DNA from: Scenedesmus sp. ARA3
Taxonomy: Eukaryota > Chlorophyta > Chlorophyceae > Sphaeropleales > Scenedesmaceae
Reading direction: 5' to 3'
Assembly: GCA_004335835.1 (NCBI GenBank)
Contig: RWJK01001191.1
Span: 5,234 to 69,233 of the forward strand
DNA length: 64,000 bases
Shown: one piece after another, positions 37,021 to 49,303 of the stretch
Layout of the letters: each line of letters opens with the position of its first letter
Position numbering within the stretch: the stretch's first letter is position 1
Made by a program: the position numbers and the translations under genes
The notes under the pieces: model-generated
What the model was told of the DNA's origin: nothing
What the model saw: the letters and a program-made list of their open reading frames with translations, nothing else
Databases searched by the model: none

Positions 37021-37553
37021 TAGATCGCCATGCTCTTAGCGTCCAGCTAAAGCTCATTAGTACTTAGAGACGACAGACTGCGTGCAATGGCCGCTGTGCT
37101 CGCCAAGCAGCAGCTGCACCCACGTGGCATGACAATGGTTTTGACATGGTTCAGGCTGGTTCAGGCTGGTTCAAACTCTCCATCATGACATGGGTTGGCT
37201 GCTGGTTCGCAACGGCACACAGAGCATGCGACTGTGACCATCGCCACTGATGGCAGCCAAATACACAAACGCTTGATTGCAGGCAATGCTCGTGATGCAC
37301 CCCTGCATCTCTGTGCGGGAAGCCAAAACTTCCCGCTGGGGTTGAACACACACACGGCATGTGCACTTGTGCGCCAAGAACACTTTCTGCCAGCACTTCA
37401 CAGCAGGTATGTCCCAATAGTTTCAAGGACATGACACCCCTAACCTGTCTACTCTATTGCTGTTCTAGCTCTCTGCTGTGATGTGCATCTACCTGACAAA
37501 TGTTGGTTGCGTGATGTTTGCTGCACATGCAAAATAATGAGCTACTCTCTCAG
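37021..37553. other. Intergenic region, MYND promoter side
   Basis: No gene. At 37145-37176 there is a short direct repeat of GGTTCAGGCT, three units. The region lies between the MYND start and the CLC stop codon. Confidence 0.6.
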
Positions 37554-40500
37554 CTACTCCAGCCGATCATAGCCAGTATGGAAGCGCGGCTCTTGCCGCA
37601 CTGGCCCTGCTGCTGCTGCTGCCACCGCCGTGGCTGCCGCTGCCGCCGCTGCTGCTGTAGATGACTGCCGCGACACCTGCCGCGAGTGCAGCCGTGATGA
37701 AGAGGTGCGCCGCACACCAGAGTGTGACACCACGCCATCAGGCCCGGGGCGGGCTTCCAGGAAGATCCTGGGTGCATGGTCCCTGCATGGTGCAGCAAAG
37801 TAACAGCAGCAGTCAGCGGTACATCCACTGTTGGTGCATGCACTTGCGCGATTCATGCCATGGCATGACTCAATTTTGCATATGTTCTGGTGTGTCACGA
37901 TGCATGCGGGCGCAAACAGTGCGGTGGCCCGCCGACTTGCTTTGCCGCTCCGCAATGGCATACAGTGTGGCTATGCATGCACGGCGCCACTCACGTCAGG
38001 CCGCCGTCCAGCGCCTAGTCGTGCAGTGTGGGCACATACAGCTACAATGCTGCAACACCGTCACAATGCTGCAACCACAACAGAACTCACTGGCTGCCGT
38101 CCAGCAGCTCGTCGTGCTCCCGGATGTCCTTCATTGCTAGCTGCTCAGCCCGTGCCAGCGGGCATGCTGTGTCCCTCAAGTGCTGCAACTCGATGCATGG
38201 TATGAGGACCTTGGACACAGCATGGCATGCTCAATCAACACCGTCACAATGCTGCAACCACAAAACAACTCACTGGCTGCCGTCCAGCAGCTCGTCGTGC
38301 TCCCGGATGTCCTTCATCGCCAGCTCCCTCGCGCGTACCAGCGGGCCCGTGATGGCCTCACGCAGCACGGACACACAGAGGCACATGCATGCAGTGCGGC
38401 TACAATGGCTGCAACCTTGCCCACCCCATACACGACGACAAGTGAATGCAGTGCGGGCAGTGAAAAAACACCAAACTGCCACACCCCCGCGTCACTCACT
38501 GGCTGCCGTCCAGCAGCTCATCGTGCTCTCTGATGTCCTTCAGCGCCAGCTCCCTCGCGCGCACCAGCGGGCCCGTGATGGCCTCACGCAGCGCAGCCGC
38601 CTGCTTCTCAATCATCATGCTCTGGATGATGCGGCCGCCCTGGATGTCGGACGCGGCCTGCGCCAGCTGCTCCTTGACGTGGAAGCGGTCCAGCTTGTGG
38701 TTCTGCACCTCCACGATGTCGCCCCTGTGTATAAGAACAGCGGCACAGTGTGATGTTTGGGTTCAGTACATGCAGCAGACGGTGGCGGCTCAATGGTGCT
38801 CCTTCACATGGAAGCGGTCCAGCTTGTGGTTCTGCACCTCCACGATGTCGCCCCTGTGTATAAGAACAGCGGCACAGTGTGATGTTTGGGTTCAGTACAT
38901 GCAGCAGACGGTGGCGGCTCAATGGTGCTCCTTCACATGGAAGCGGTCCAGCTTGTGGTTCTACACCTCCACAATGTCGCTCCTGCGCGAGTTAACAACG
39001 GCACAGTGTGATGTTCAGATTCAGTACATGCAGCAGAAGGTGCTGGCTCAGAGGTGCTTCTTGATGTGTAAGCAGTTCAGCTTGAGGTTCTGCACTTCCA
39101 CAATGTCGCCCCTGCGCGAGTCGGCAGCAGCACAGTGTGATGCAGCATCCTGCGGCAGCACTCCTCACGTCGCAACACATCAACAAAGTATCACTGCACC
39201 CACTCACCGTGTCACCATGCCCGGCTTGGAGGGCTTCCAGCAGCCCATAGCAGCAAATGGCCAGTGCACAATTCAGGCCTAAGGCTTTAGTGGCAGCAGC
39301 CACCATGCCGCAACACAGGTATGCTATATAGCATGTATGCCACTGCCACTCACCGCGTGACCATGCCTTCTAGGGGCCCATGGCAGCGGATGACTGGCAC
39401 GTAGTTGAGCCCCTGCTCCTGCATCAGGTTGTAGATGAAGGTGAGCGGCATGCCGGGCGGGATGACGATGGGCGCCACCTCCACCTTGCTGGACAGGTCG
39501 ATCTCCGGCTCGTCCTCGTGCTGCGCCAGCAGCTCCATCACGCTGCAGCCAGCAGCAGACAAAGAAGCACAGGCAGGCAGTCACAGGCAGAGCTGGCTAA
39601 GCAGACAGTATGTATAAGAACGAATTTACACATCCGCTGAGTCCTCAGGGACTGCATTGGATGCGAAACATGCAAGCAAAGCTGCGCCAGAAGACCTCTC
39701 GTTCCGTTGCCAGTATGTTTCAATTTCATCCTTGTGCTGCGCCAGCAGCTCCATCACGCTGCAGGCAGCAGCAGACAGAGGCCACCAGCCAGGCAGGCAA
39801 ACACAGTGTTCACTGGCAGTGAGAAAATTGGCAGACGTGGCATGGTGAGCAGCTCAGCTTGCAGCCCTAGCTCAAGCCTTCACACCTGGGCCTGCTGATG
39901 ATGCCCATGAAATCTCCCACTTCCCCGGGCGTCATAGCAACAAGCACACAGGCAGGCTGACCAACAGCAGAGACATCGTTCCCTGCAGCCTGGCACATTC
40001 TCATCGTGCTACATCGTGCTTCAAATCTTCATACCTGGGCCTGCTTATGATGCCCATGAAGTCTCCCACTTCCCCGGGGCGTGCCGGCACGCTGATGACA
40101 GGGAAGGCGCCGCTGGTCTTGTGTGCATCCAGGGTGTTGACCAGGTTTTCGCTGCTCTCCACCACTGCAAAGCTGGCACTGACTTTGGGCTTGCTCATGA
40201 CGTCCTCGGCCTGCAGCAGCAGCCAGAGCATGCGATGGGGTTCAAAGAGGTGTATGAGAGGATGCTCAGTGGCATGATTGTGTGATGTACACGGATGCTC
40301 GGAACAGCTTTTCACTGTGCAGCTGCCTTGCAGCAACTGGAGCTACACTGACGTCTTCCGGGAAATGCATGCTGCAAGAAAGCAAGACAGCCTGAGCAAT
40401 GTACACAGGCAATTCCATGTGTGCTGCCCTGCATGCAGACAGCGACCGCAGCCGCGGCAGCGCAAGCAGCAGCATCAGCAGCAGCGGTGGCAGGCTGACG

Positions 40501-43500
40501 CAACGCTCACCTCCAGGTGCGCTCTGTTCACGATGTGCTCTGGAATGCCTCCAATGAAGTTGAACCCCTTGAGCATGATCTGGTGGTCAAACACGCTGCA
40601 GGGCATTGCAGCACAGTGGCAACAGGCGGAGGCCCGTCAGATATCCCCTGTCAACTACCCCATATACGTCCGTGACAGGACGCCACGGCTTGGATGGCTT
40701 CCAACCAACCGTTTAACTTGAAGTGCTGTCACCATGACAGTGTCAAGCGTGATTGTTGACACAGCACAGGCTGTGCAGGACAAGCAGGGCCTGCAGCTGC
40801 TACATTGCTTGCTCGTGTAATGGGTTTGTAAGTAGGTGTGGCGGCCGCATGCCAGCGGGTGCTGCCGTCACACAACCTTTCGGACTGCAAGCTACAGTCC
40901 AGTGCATGTCCCCAGTTTTCAGAGCCCCTCTGCACGCACCTGTAGTTGAAGCGGTCCCCCACGCCCTTGGAGATGATGAGCACCATCATGAGGAAGGGCA
41001 GCGTGTTGGGCGCGCCAGTCATCTCCATCAGCACCAGGCACATGCTGGCGCTCATGCGCATCAGCCCGCCCAGGAAGGAAGCTGCAGGACAAAGAGCGCT
41101 GCAGTGCATTAGGTCATGTGTTGCTCGACAGAACGGGCTGCATCTCAGGACAGAACAGGCTGCATCTCAGACCAGTCACAGATTTCATTGCACCAGGCAC
41201 ATGCCGGCGCTCATGCGCATCATGCCTGCCCAAAGCACGCTGTGCACGCCACAATGTACAACAAACCAAACAGGGTGTGCAACATAGGCGAGATGAGAAT
41301 GTAATGTGTCAGCCTTCATGTGCTGGCGAGTGCTTCTGCAAACATAGAAGCGCTGCGCTGGGAGTACATCCACAGCTGCGCAGCAAGAACTGGCTGTAGC
41401 AAGGCTCTCCCAAGTACTCTATTGTACCACGTGGCTCACCAGCTCCCAGCAGCGCATAGATGCCCACATGAACATGATAAAAGTATACCAGGCACATGCT
41501 GGCACTAATGCAAACCAGCCGCCCAAGAATGGCGCTGCACAGCTAAGCGTGCCGCAGTAGATACATGGCAGAGCAGGCAGCAGCTCAACACCAGGCGGCT
41601 CACCAGCTCCCAGCAGCGCATAGATGCCCACAATGCCTGCTGCACTACCATCGATCAGCCCCAGCTTGAGCAGAACCTCAGCCCAGATGCGCCCGAAGCA
41701 GCCGCCGAATATCAAACTGACTGTAAACAGGCCACTGGGAATGAACGCGCCGTACGTAATGGCAGCGAGGAAGTAGTAGATTGCGCTGTACAGCAGCAGC
41801 GACGTCACATGGAAGGTGCCGTGTGGCGCTGAGAACAGCGCCTGGATCTTGAAGCCCTGGGGGTTGAAGGCCAGCACTGCCAAGTCGTTGTAGGTGCCAT
41901 CGGAACAGCCGTAGCCGCCAAAGGTCATGAACATGGAGGCGCCTGTATACATACGTCAAGTTGATCATTTGTGTAAAGTCAGCACGCTGGGCTTTGCATA
42001 ACATCATGGAGGCGCCTGTATGCAGAAACGTCGCATTGTTTGTGTGCATTCAGCATGCGAGGCCGTGCATGACAGCATGGAAGAGCGGCGCTTTTTTAGG
42101 ACCTGTGCAAAGGGAAGAGCTGCGCATCTTGTCTGGTAACATGTAAGCTGGCAGCTGCCGTTGCCCTCTTCAGCATGCACAGTGGCAGACGGTGGCTGCA
42201 GCACATGAGTATACAGGCAGGTGTTTCCCGCTCACCCTTGACGCAGTGCTCAGGGTCTTGCGTGTCACACGTCTTGCAGCGGCCGCCCAGAGGCACGGCA
42301 AACAGCACAATGGATGTGATGATGGATATGACACACACCTGCACATGCACAGCAGCGATTGTGTTGTCAGCTCCACGTCCTTTTGATCTTGAGCACAACC
42401 AGATGATACGAGACAGGAGCGCCCGGAACGTGTGCAGCATATGACAAGCACATACTGCATGATGCAACCATTGCATTGTGTCCTGCTGCTCAACTTGAAT
42501 CAGCATCCAGCTTTTCTGACCTAGCAGAAACCGGGGGCTGATACTAGTGGCACTTCGTACCTCGAGGATTCTGAAGCTGAAGAACTTTGACCACTTCTTG
42601 CGCACCAGGCACACCCAGGTGTTGAAGGAAGTGAACACGCTCGCCACCCAGCCGCCCACCACAGCCAGCAGCACAAACGCCCATGTCTGCAGATGAAAGC
42701 AGCACACATCTGTTGTGTCCTCTCAAGCGATGTGTTCTTGCGCCTGCAACAGCGCTTATAAGAGCAGGATTGCAGCAGGAGCATCCGCAGTCCAATGCAT
42801 GTGTACACAAGGACCATGCTAGCATCCATGCTCAGTGCTACATGAGGGTGCAAGAAGTCGTACGCACCTGTCCGTAAGGAGTGGGATAAGCTTGCTGAAA
42901 CCTGCAAGGGCAGCACAGCAACTATTGAACTTTACCAGCGAGCTGAGCTGTTGCTGCCCAACATCAGTTGCTTGTGCCAGAGAGACACACACATGGAACT
43001 TGCCACCCCCAGCAATTGAGCAACCACGCAGCTGCCATCTTGAAGTCAAATGACTCTGTGCAAGACACCAGCATGACCTGAATAACCCATGGTGCTGCTG
43101 CTGCTCAGTCAACCCAATCTCATTGCCTTGCAGGCTGCGCACCATGCCAGCGAGCCCCACTGCAGGTAGCTGCAGTGGCCGTGCGACACGCAGATGCTGA
43201 TGCTGTACTTGACCACCACAATAGTGATGGCGCTGACAAGGAAGCAGCGCCACGTCAGCTCCTTGCGCCACCTGCAGCAGCAGCAGCAGCAGCAGCGGAG
43301 CGTGCACGGCATCATGCGATGTCAGGTGTAACGTCGCTGGACCAACCACGGCTGCCTGCAGTGTCTGCTGATGTTCAAGAGCGACCTGCACGTTGCGTGG
43401 CCGACCGCCAATGTGGTGGGTTGTGCCTGCAAAACCAGCTGCTGCCATCAGGTGTGCGTGGGTGATGGCTTGCTTACAGGCCGCTGCTCTGATGTTGATG

Positions 43501-43539
43501 TGCGGTGTGCATGGGCTGCACCCTATGTCACCATTGATG

Positions 43540-43597
<58 letters not shown>

Positions 43598-43647
43598 NNN
43601 NNNNNNNNNNNNNNNNNNNNNNNNNNNNNNNNNNNNNNNNNNNNNNN

Positions 43648-43707
<60 letters not shown>

Positions 43708-44953
43708 CCACCTGGTTGACATCTCCATGGCAAACAGAACACCTCCTACCGGCGCCTTGAAAGCCGTGCACACGCCGCACGCAGCCCCACATGCCACCAA
43801 GTCCCTGATGTCTCTGTTGTATGTGTAGGTCCCCCAGTGGCTGGCAGCATCCATCTTCTGCTTGAACCAATTACTGCTGCCTGCAAGCATCAGACCACAC
43901 GGTTTGAACAACAACAGGCTCAGCACGAGGCGCATGTTCAACTGTTGCACACATGCCCATGCTCCTGCTGTCTGTGTTCCTGCGACCCTTTGCTGCAGCG
44001 CAGCGTTTACAACGAACACTGCTACTGCGCATGCTGCTGGCGGTGGCGGTGGCGGTACAGCAGTTGCACGATGCTGCAGTGCAACCATCTTTTGCCTTGC
44101 TGTTGGAGGCACGTTCCTGCAAGACTGATGCTGCAGACAGTCCACTGCTGCTGTTGCTGCTGCAGGTGTGGTCCTCCTGTCAAGTCGGCTCTGCTGCTCA
44201 CCAAGGATCACTGCCAAAATGGATCCAGCATGCAGCATGGGCCCTTCCTTGCCCATCACCAAGCTGCTGCCAACTGCCAGTGCGCTGCCTATGACCTTTG
44301 CCACAAAGGTCTTGATTGTGAAGAAGTTCCTGAACACCGGGCTCTCCACGCCATTCAAGTAAGCCTTGACATCGGGAATGCCTGAGCCTGCTGCTGCAGG
44401 AGATATCAGGAACAATGACAGGCTGGCACCAAAGGCTAGCAGCAGGTTGAAGCCCAGGAACTTGAAGAACTTGGGTATCCAGGCTTCATGCAGGGACTGG
44501 AAAGCAGAGCAGTGGAAGCAGCAGCAAGATTGCAATTGGTCAGTAGCAATTGCAAGGTATGCACACCATGGACACAGCTGCAGCATAACAAGAGGTGGTT
44601 GGTGGATGCCACAGCTGCGCTGATGACTGCCCAGCAGCTGCTTGCAGGCACAGCACGGCAATCGCAACCACTGCGAACACAACCTGGTATCAGTTCCCTT
44701 ACCACTATGTCAATCACAAGCGTGCTGCGCATATGGTAGAGGGACGCCACCAGCATGGACTGCAGGAAGCCCATCACTGCTGTCATCACCGCAATCCTGC
44801 GAGGGGCATGCTCTGCTTGCATCAGCCACTGCCTCGAGAAGACTTCTGTCAGGACAAGTAAACATGCAGAACAAGCTTCATTTGAGCTTACACGACCAAG
44901 AACGTCCATTTCAAGACCGTGAACAGCTTTGGGATGTGGACCTGCTGAGGCAT
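37554..44953 (-). CDS. CLC chloride channel or Cl-/H+ exchanger with two CBS domains
   Basis: Fifteen exons: 44953-44894, 44828-44703, 44496-44202, 43880-43712, 43271-43143, 42901-42868, 42686-42561, 42338-42236, 41942-41604, 41081-40940, 40595-40511, 40210-40035, 39542-39354, 38724-38500, 37782-37554. All phases agree and give about 808 residues. Selectivity motif GSGIP is at 99-103, GKEGP with the gating Glu146 at 144-148, and the third motif, reading GAFIPSGLF, is in exon 9. Ser in GSGIP is the chloride-type residue (plant nitrate exchangers have Pro). Exons 12 and 13 encode two cytosolic CBS domains (EDVMSKPKV..., then VAPIVIPPGMPL...). The C-terminus is basic, then poly-Ala. The first exon and its ATG are the weakest part: it is short, its donor (GTGTAAG) is inferred, and CLC proteins usually have a longer N-terminus. 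The 43598-43647 gap lies in intron 4. Confidence 0.9.
38088..38345 (-). repeat. Two copies of the CLC exon 14 end
   Basis: The 3' end of exon 14 (ARELALKDIREHDELLDGSQ and its GTGAGT donor; true end 38500) is echoed at about 38088-38165 and 38271-38345. The nearer copy is almost identical (ALKD changed to AMKD). Both are downstream of the used donor. Confidence 0.9.
38682..39120 (-). repeat. Four-unit 129-bp tandem repeat spanning the CLC exon 14 acceptor
   Basis: A unit containing the exon 14 start (GDIVEVQNHKLDRFHV) and about 75 bases of intron repeats at 38682, 38811, 38940 and 39069, each exactly 129 bp apart. The first two units are nearly identical; the fourth has diverged most. The first unit contains the modelled acceptor (exon starts at 38724), but each of the others also has a CAG acceptor at the same place. 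Confidence 0.95.
39205..39935 (-). repeat. Copies of the CLC CBS-exon edges
   Basis: A decayed echo of the CBS2 exon end lies at about 39207-39240. The CBS2 exon start (VMELLAQHED; true start 39542) is echoed at about 39730-39765. The end of the preceding CBS1 exon (GDFMGIISRP; true end 40035) is echoed at about 39888-39935. A copy of the transmembrane exon 9 end (GIYALLGAG; true end 41604) lies at about 41434-41465. Confidence 0.85.
43541..43703. repeat. Long (GCT)n tract broken by a 50-N gap
   Basis: GCT units flank 50 N at 43598-43647 within CLC intron 4, the same configuration as at 12372. The true length is unknown. Confidence 0.95.
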
Positions 44954-45589
44954 GACTGTTGAGCTGCTGCTGCCACAGGAACGCAGCAATTGTGTACCCT
45001 CCTGCCCGTGTAAAAGTATCAAATGGTTATCATGTGACGGCCTTGTAAGTTTTTGAGCAGATGAGGTAGCACATCAACAGAGCAGCGTGGATACACCAAG
45101 GAACGGCAGTTCGCGGCTTTCCGTGCAGTCTGGCGGTGATGTTGTGTTCAAACCATCGTTAGTACCTGTAAACCACTTTTAAGAAAGCAATCACCACTGG
45201 TGACGTCCCTGAAGCCTTGAACAAGTTCAAATGAGCGAGCCCTGACACGTGTTACATTGACTGACGCCACATGGGCAATCGCCGGCACAAGCCCGGCACA
45301 CGTTATCCCTTTTCATGTGAACTTGCGGACGGGCGCCTAGTGGTGTATTGCAGGGCCTGATCGCATGCGTGTCAACTGCAGACATAAATGCTTTTGGCCA
45401 CCTTTAACAGAGTGGCTCCAGCTGATCAGGCCAGGCATTACTTGCACCAGCAGAACCACCATCATGGCATGGTAGCGGACACAGTGAAAGGCAGCATGGT
45501 TACAATGAGAGACCTTGAATATCACTGCAACTTGCCCCAGTCCACACCCCAGCCACAGAACACTCCCTCAGCAGCACATCAGCAGCACA
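44954..45589. other. Region between the CLC start and the UCP stop
   Basis: No supported exon. Further N-terminal CLC exons would have to lie here or upstream, but I found no hydrophobic or CLC-like segment. The right end is UCP 3' UTR. Confidence 0.5.
45500..45504 (-). terminator. Candidate poly(A) signal (TGTAA) of the UCP gene
   Basis: TGTAA on the minus strand, 86 bases downstream of the UCP stop codon. Confidence 0.45.
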
Positions 45590-48500
45590 TCACGATGACT
45601 TGGGCGCCAGCACCAGCTTCATCTGCAACATCGGGCAAGCACAAATAAACCTTGTTAGTAGCAGAATTGAAAGTGTGGTTGCAAAGGCAGCGCTCCTGCA
45701 GCTGCACGTTTGTTTCCCGCCCTTGAACAGTTTCTAGTTCAAGGAGACCAGGAAGTGCTGCTGATGAGCGACCCCTCTCCTGGCACAGTCAACAGCTGCT
45801 GCAGGAGCTGTCGGCATACAAGAAACCAGCTGCATGCTCTCCTGCAAGTCAACACACAGCCTGCACAAGCCATTCTGCAGCTACCTTGCTCATCAAGCAG
45901 CTCTACAGCGCCAGGCGAGCATCCCTTGCGTCCTGCACAAGTGTCCCGCAAGCCATTGTTGAGGCTGGCAGGGCAGGCATGCACCCGCCCTGCACGCATA
46001 TCCTGCAAGCAAATGCCCGGGCCTCTTGTTTTACTCTATGCAGTGCACCCACCTGCTCCAGCATCAGGAACATGGCCACGTTCCAGCTGCCCAGGCGCGC
46101 AAAGTTGGGCATGAACCCGTTGTAGAACGCCTGCAGGACAATGAGGCAGCAGCAGCAGCAGCACGTGAGTCAAGGCCTCACTATCACGCCTACGCCTGCA
46201 GCGATGCTGTTGCACACGCCAACAGGTATGACACCAGGTACGTACATGCCTGCAGTCCTGTTGAACGGAGGAACACAAAATGACACGCCAAGCTGCTGAC
46301 TGCACAGTGTTGGCCAGGTACAAAGAACTACCTTGCAGCATCCGCTGCCTCGTACACTTACAGTCTATAGATTTACACGTGCCTGTTGCCCTGCTCAAAG
46401 TCTGCATACACTCTTGCATGTCAGGGCTGTCATCAGCTGAGCAAACAGTTTGGCAAAAAAGGGTGCTTGCCAGCATGCAACCAGAAGACTGATGGCTCAG
46501 CAGCCCCCACTACACTGCAACAGCTGCTGCCACAGGATACAAAGCAATGGCGCTGCAAGCTGTGCTAGTGTCGGCACACCCACCAGCAGCCCGTCATTGC
46601 GTGCAGTCTTCACAAAGCAGTCCAGCACTCCCGAGTACTTGCCAGTCGCATCGCCTGCATGCATACCACACACCACAGCAAACATGAGCACACACACTTG
46701 GCAGAAGGCCTAAGCGTGTGACGCAACAGACTGCTGCAAAATGGTCAGCACCACCCAGTGCAGCACCAGTGCAGGTGCCATGCCAATGCACAAGCTGAGC
46801 AAGCACACTTGCTGGCAGGTGCTAGCGCTGCATTCCTGCTGCAGCCGCACAGCTTTGGCGGCTGACCTGCAAGCTGCAGCCAGCTGGCGGCAAGCAGCAG
46901 CATGCCTGTTGAACACTATTCTGTGCCGCCTCCTGCCGCCTGAGCCCGCTGCTGCTGCTCACCCATGACCCTGCCGCTCATGACCATGTGTACACAAAAA
47001 GGCCCACAGCTGCTGCTGCTGCTGCTGCTGCTGTGTCATCTCACCCATGAGCCTGCTCTTGACCATGTCCACTGCTGCTGCTGCTGCTGCTGGCAGTGGT
47101 GGTAACTGCTCAACACGCTCACCCATGACCCTGCTCTTGACCACGTCCACGGGTGAGCCCACGCACACCGCGAAGAAGCCCGCGCCCAGGCCCGCCACCA
47201 GGTGAGTCACCACGTTGTCCCCAAAGTAGCCGGTCGCCAGCAGCGACACCTGCGCATAAATGTGACAATGTAACACTGTTAAAATAACACCGTCCAAAAC
47301 AGCAGGTGCGGACCACGTTGTCCCCAAAGTAGCCGGTGGCAAGCAGCGACACCTGCAGCGACAGCAGCAGCAGCAGCAGCAACAGCAGCAACAGCAGGAG
47401 TGCTTGCTAACAGCAGTCACCAGGTGCGTGACCACGTTGTCCCCCGAAGTAGCCCGTCGCCAGCAGCGACACCTGCAGCGGCAGCAGCATATATTGTTTG
47501 CGACAGCAGAAGCTGTTGATACCAGCCATTGCCAGGTGTGTGGGCGGTGCTATTCCACACCTTGATCTGGTTGTAGCTGGCCAGCTCCGCTGTACTTGCT
47601 ATCTAGCCAGTTTTACACAGCAGCAGAACAGCTGGATGTTCGATCCCGCAAGCTATGGCTGTACAACGCACCTTTATCTGGTCGTAGCTGGCCAGCTCCG
47701 CCGCATTAATGATCCCATCACGCGTAACGCACACTTCACAGCAGCACACAGAACCAAAGCGTCCACTGCGCACCTTTATCTGGTCGTAGCTGGCCAGCTC
47801 TGCGACACTTATCATTAAGCAAATCACAAATGATCCACCTGTTACTGTTGGACACGCACCTTTATCTGGTCGTAGCTGGCCAGCTCTGCCGCGTTGATGA
47901 TGGCGTTGCGCGCGATGTTGGGCCCCAGGCCCTTCCACAGCCCAGCAAGGCCCTCCTCGCGCCGGATGATGCCGTACGCCTTGAACGCGTTGGCGTACTT
48001 CTTGGGCTGACCAGGAGCCTTCTTGCCCTCACTCTGCATGCGCACCTGCGGGTGATACACAAACACATGTGGTGACACACACACTTGCGTAAGCGAAAAC
48101 AAGTTGGGGCTTGCAGTATTATTAGTTCGACCCGGGCGCCTTCTTGCACGCGCTCTGCATGCGCACGTGCAGGGGTTTGAAGAAGCAGGCAGGGCACGCA
48201 GTGCAGCGAGTCCGCATAGCACTCAGGGGCAAGGCTGACCCTGCGGCTTTTTACACTTTCTCTCCATGCACCTGTGGGGGAACTTGTGGGTGCAGGGTTG
48301 TGTGCATGTCCAGCAAGCACACGCATGCAGTCTCCCCATCCACAGCAATAATGCAAGCCCAAACCACCACCCAATTTGCAGCAGCACCTCAACTTCATAG
48401 CTGTTGTAACAAAAGTAACACAGCAGCCCACCTTGACCAGGTCTGTAGGGCTGGCCACTGTGATGGCAATGGCCCCTGTGGCCAGGCCTGACGCAATCTT

Positions 48501-48839
48501 CAGGTGCAGCGGCACATGCTGCCAGGGCAAACCCACGGCCGTCTCACAATACGTGCTGCTGCCAAGGCCAAACCCACCACCGTTTTTAATCAAAACACAG
48601 CAGCCACAGGTGTGCAGGCAACGACGAGCCTATCCAAGCTGTGTGTCTGACTGCTGCGTATATTTCCTATTTGTGTCTAAAAGATATCCTCAGCAGCAGC
48701 CGCACCTTGACCAGGTCTGTTGGGCTGGCCACTGTGATGGCAATGGCTCCAGTTGCCAGGCCTGACGCGATCTTGAGGTGCAGCGGCACATCACCCACGT
48801 GGTCCTCGCCCACAAAGAACTGCTTCACCTGCACACAGA

Positions 48840-48885
<46 letters not shown>

Positions 48886-49252
48886 CAACCCAAGTTGACT
48901 TGATGGTGTGCTGCCTGGACGAGCAGCGCTCCGAAGAGCCAGCTCTACACCATTACCTTTTAACCTTGAACTCAACGCCACACAGCTGCTGGCGAGTAAT
49001 AGATCACAGCCGCTGATGATCTCCGCGTGGAACTGTCAACATGATCCAAGCAGGGGTGATGCAGCCGCTGCACCTGTTCTGCTGCTGCTGTGACTGGCCC
49101 CTGTGTCTCACAGCTTCCTGCAGCCAGTGCAGCAGTAGAAGCTGTTGCTGCCGAGCCTGAGCTGTCGCACTTTCTGCTGAGCAGCACATCTGCTCATTGA
49201 ATGATACTGGTCGCTGCTGCTGCTCCTGCTGCCGTCGCTGCAACACTGACAA

Positions 49253-49303
<51 letters not shown>

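Noticed and set aside
38682..39120. CRISPR-like array
   Set aside because: Units are 129 bp and contain coding sequence and a splice acceptor; there are no short repeats with unique spacers, and the genome is eukaryotic.
43523..44682. Single 384-codon frame across the second gap and several CLC exons
   Set aside because: Exon phases and donors show it is a mix of true exons, introns and repeat; only 44496-44202 and 43880-43712 are coding.
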